Assembly (NCBI GenBank): GCA_023052935.1
Contig: CM041293.1
Span: 177,497,600-177,561,599 of the forward strand
Source: Piezodorus guildinii
Lineage: Eukaryota; Arthropoda; Insecta; Hemiptera; Pentatomidae
Direction of reading: 5' to 3'
DNA length: 64,000 bases
The notes under the pieces: generated by a model
Told to the model about the DNA's origin: nothing
The model's database searches: none
What the model saw: the letters and a program-made list of their open reading frames with translations, nothing else
Translations under genes and position numbers: made by a program
In this document: positions 63,845 to 64,000 of the stretch, one piece after another
Position numbering within the stretch: position 1 is the first letter of the stretch
Layout of the letters: each line of letters opens with the position of its first letter

Positions 63845-64000
63845 AAGAGATGTATAGTTTTTGAGTTAATCGAAAAACAATTTTTTTTAAGGTTTAAAAA
63901 TATATATAATTATCAACAACATAGACGAATAATATTGCCAAACCTATCCTTATTGCAGATTTATTCTTTAATAGGAATATCCAGAAAACATTTTCTGGTT
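63845..64000. repeat. Low-copy repeat shared with 29485-29705
   Basis: GTATAGTTTTTGAGTTAATC and CTTATTGCAGATTTATTC parallel 29490-29610 (TTATTGCACATCTAG). Confidence 0.4.

Noticed and set aside
1..64000. Integrated virus
   Set aside because: No capsid, polymerase of viral type, envelope or integrase frame was seen. All RT fragments are LINE-type.

Overview
This window looks like repeat-dense, AT-rich intergenic or intronic DNA from an arthropod, most likely an insect. The lineage is inferred from the mix of elements: jockey-clade LINEs, mariner elements with TA target sites, a pogo/Tigger end, a hAT element, Helitron pieces and tRNA-like SINEs. Almost every long open frame is the 3' part of a 5'-truncated, frame-broken LINE or a decayed transposase. 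I see no prokaryotic operons, no true tRNA or rRNA genes, no CRISPR array and no recognisable virus.

The clearest host sequence is one short exon at 27245-27370 on the + strand. It has good splice sites and encodes the middle of a pleckstrin-homology (PH) domain. Its gene therefore probably runs left to right through at least part of the window, with introns filled by the repeats listed here. A second, much weaker exon candidate is at 62699-62891.

The dominant repeat is a roughly 850-900 bp non-coding family, called R900 here, with more than twenty full or partial copies. One end begins near TCTGGTGCGGGCAACACACG. The other carries a CA/GT microsatellite and then a palindrome around CTTACTATATATAGTAAG. 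Both ends hold an inverted ACTTTCACTTAC. Copies sit head-to-tail at 10595-11776 and 56340-57972, and one copy is nested in another (35749-36945). This layout resembles non-autonomous Helentron/HINE rolling-circle elements. Separately, a true Helitron end and broken Helitron helicase codons lie at 58526-60162.

Region by region: 1-3200 LINE remnants; 3900-8100 R900 copies with a jockey insertion and a SINE-like repeat; 8100-16050 CR1-like LINE pieces, SINEs, R900 copies and a long inverted-repeat element; 16400-24100 LINE fragments, mariners and an interrupted SINE-like repeat; 24400-28750 unassigned GC-richer DNA, an R2-type endonuclease fragment, a full R900, the PH exon, then a LINE and a mariner; 29700-33100 a terminal-inverted-repeat element and a three-level nest (jockey, inside it jockey, inside it mariner); 33500-38150 R900 copies; 38408-41321 a 2.9 kb hAT element with very long inverted repeats inside a CR1-like LINE; 42245-44516 an element with a hammerhead-ribozyme-like motif inside R900, then a 359-bp tandem duplication; 44800-58500 R900 copies, jockey, mariner, LINE, Tigger and SINE insertions; 58500-64000 the Helitron, more LINEs and CR1-like 3' ends.

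The elements do not form a pathway. Their value is a readable insertion history: target-site duplications show who inserted into whom, and shared deletion breakpoints and 3' hairpins show which non-autonomous subfamilies were mobile. Boundaries without a target-site duplication are approximate, because all alignments were made by eye.
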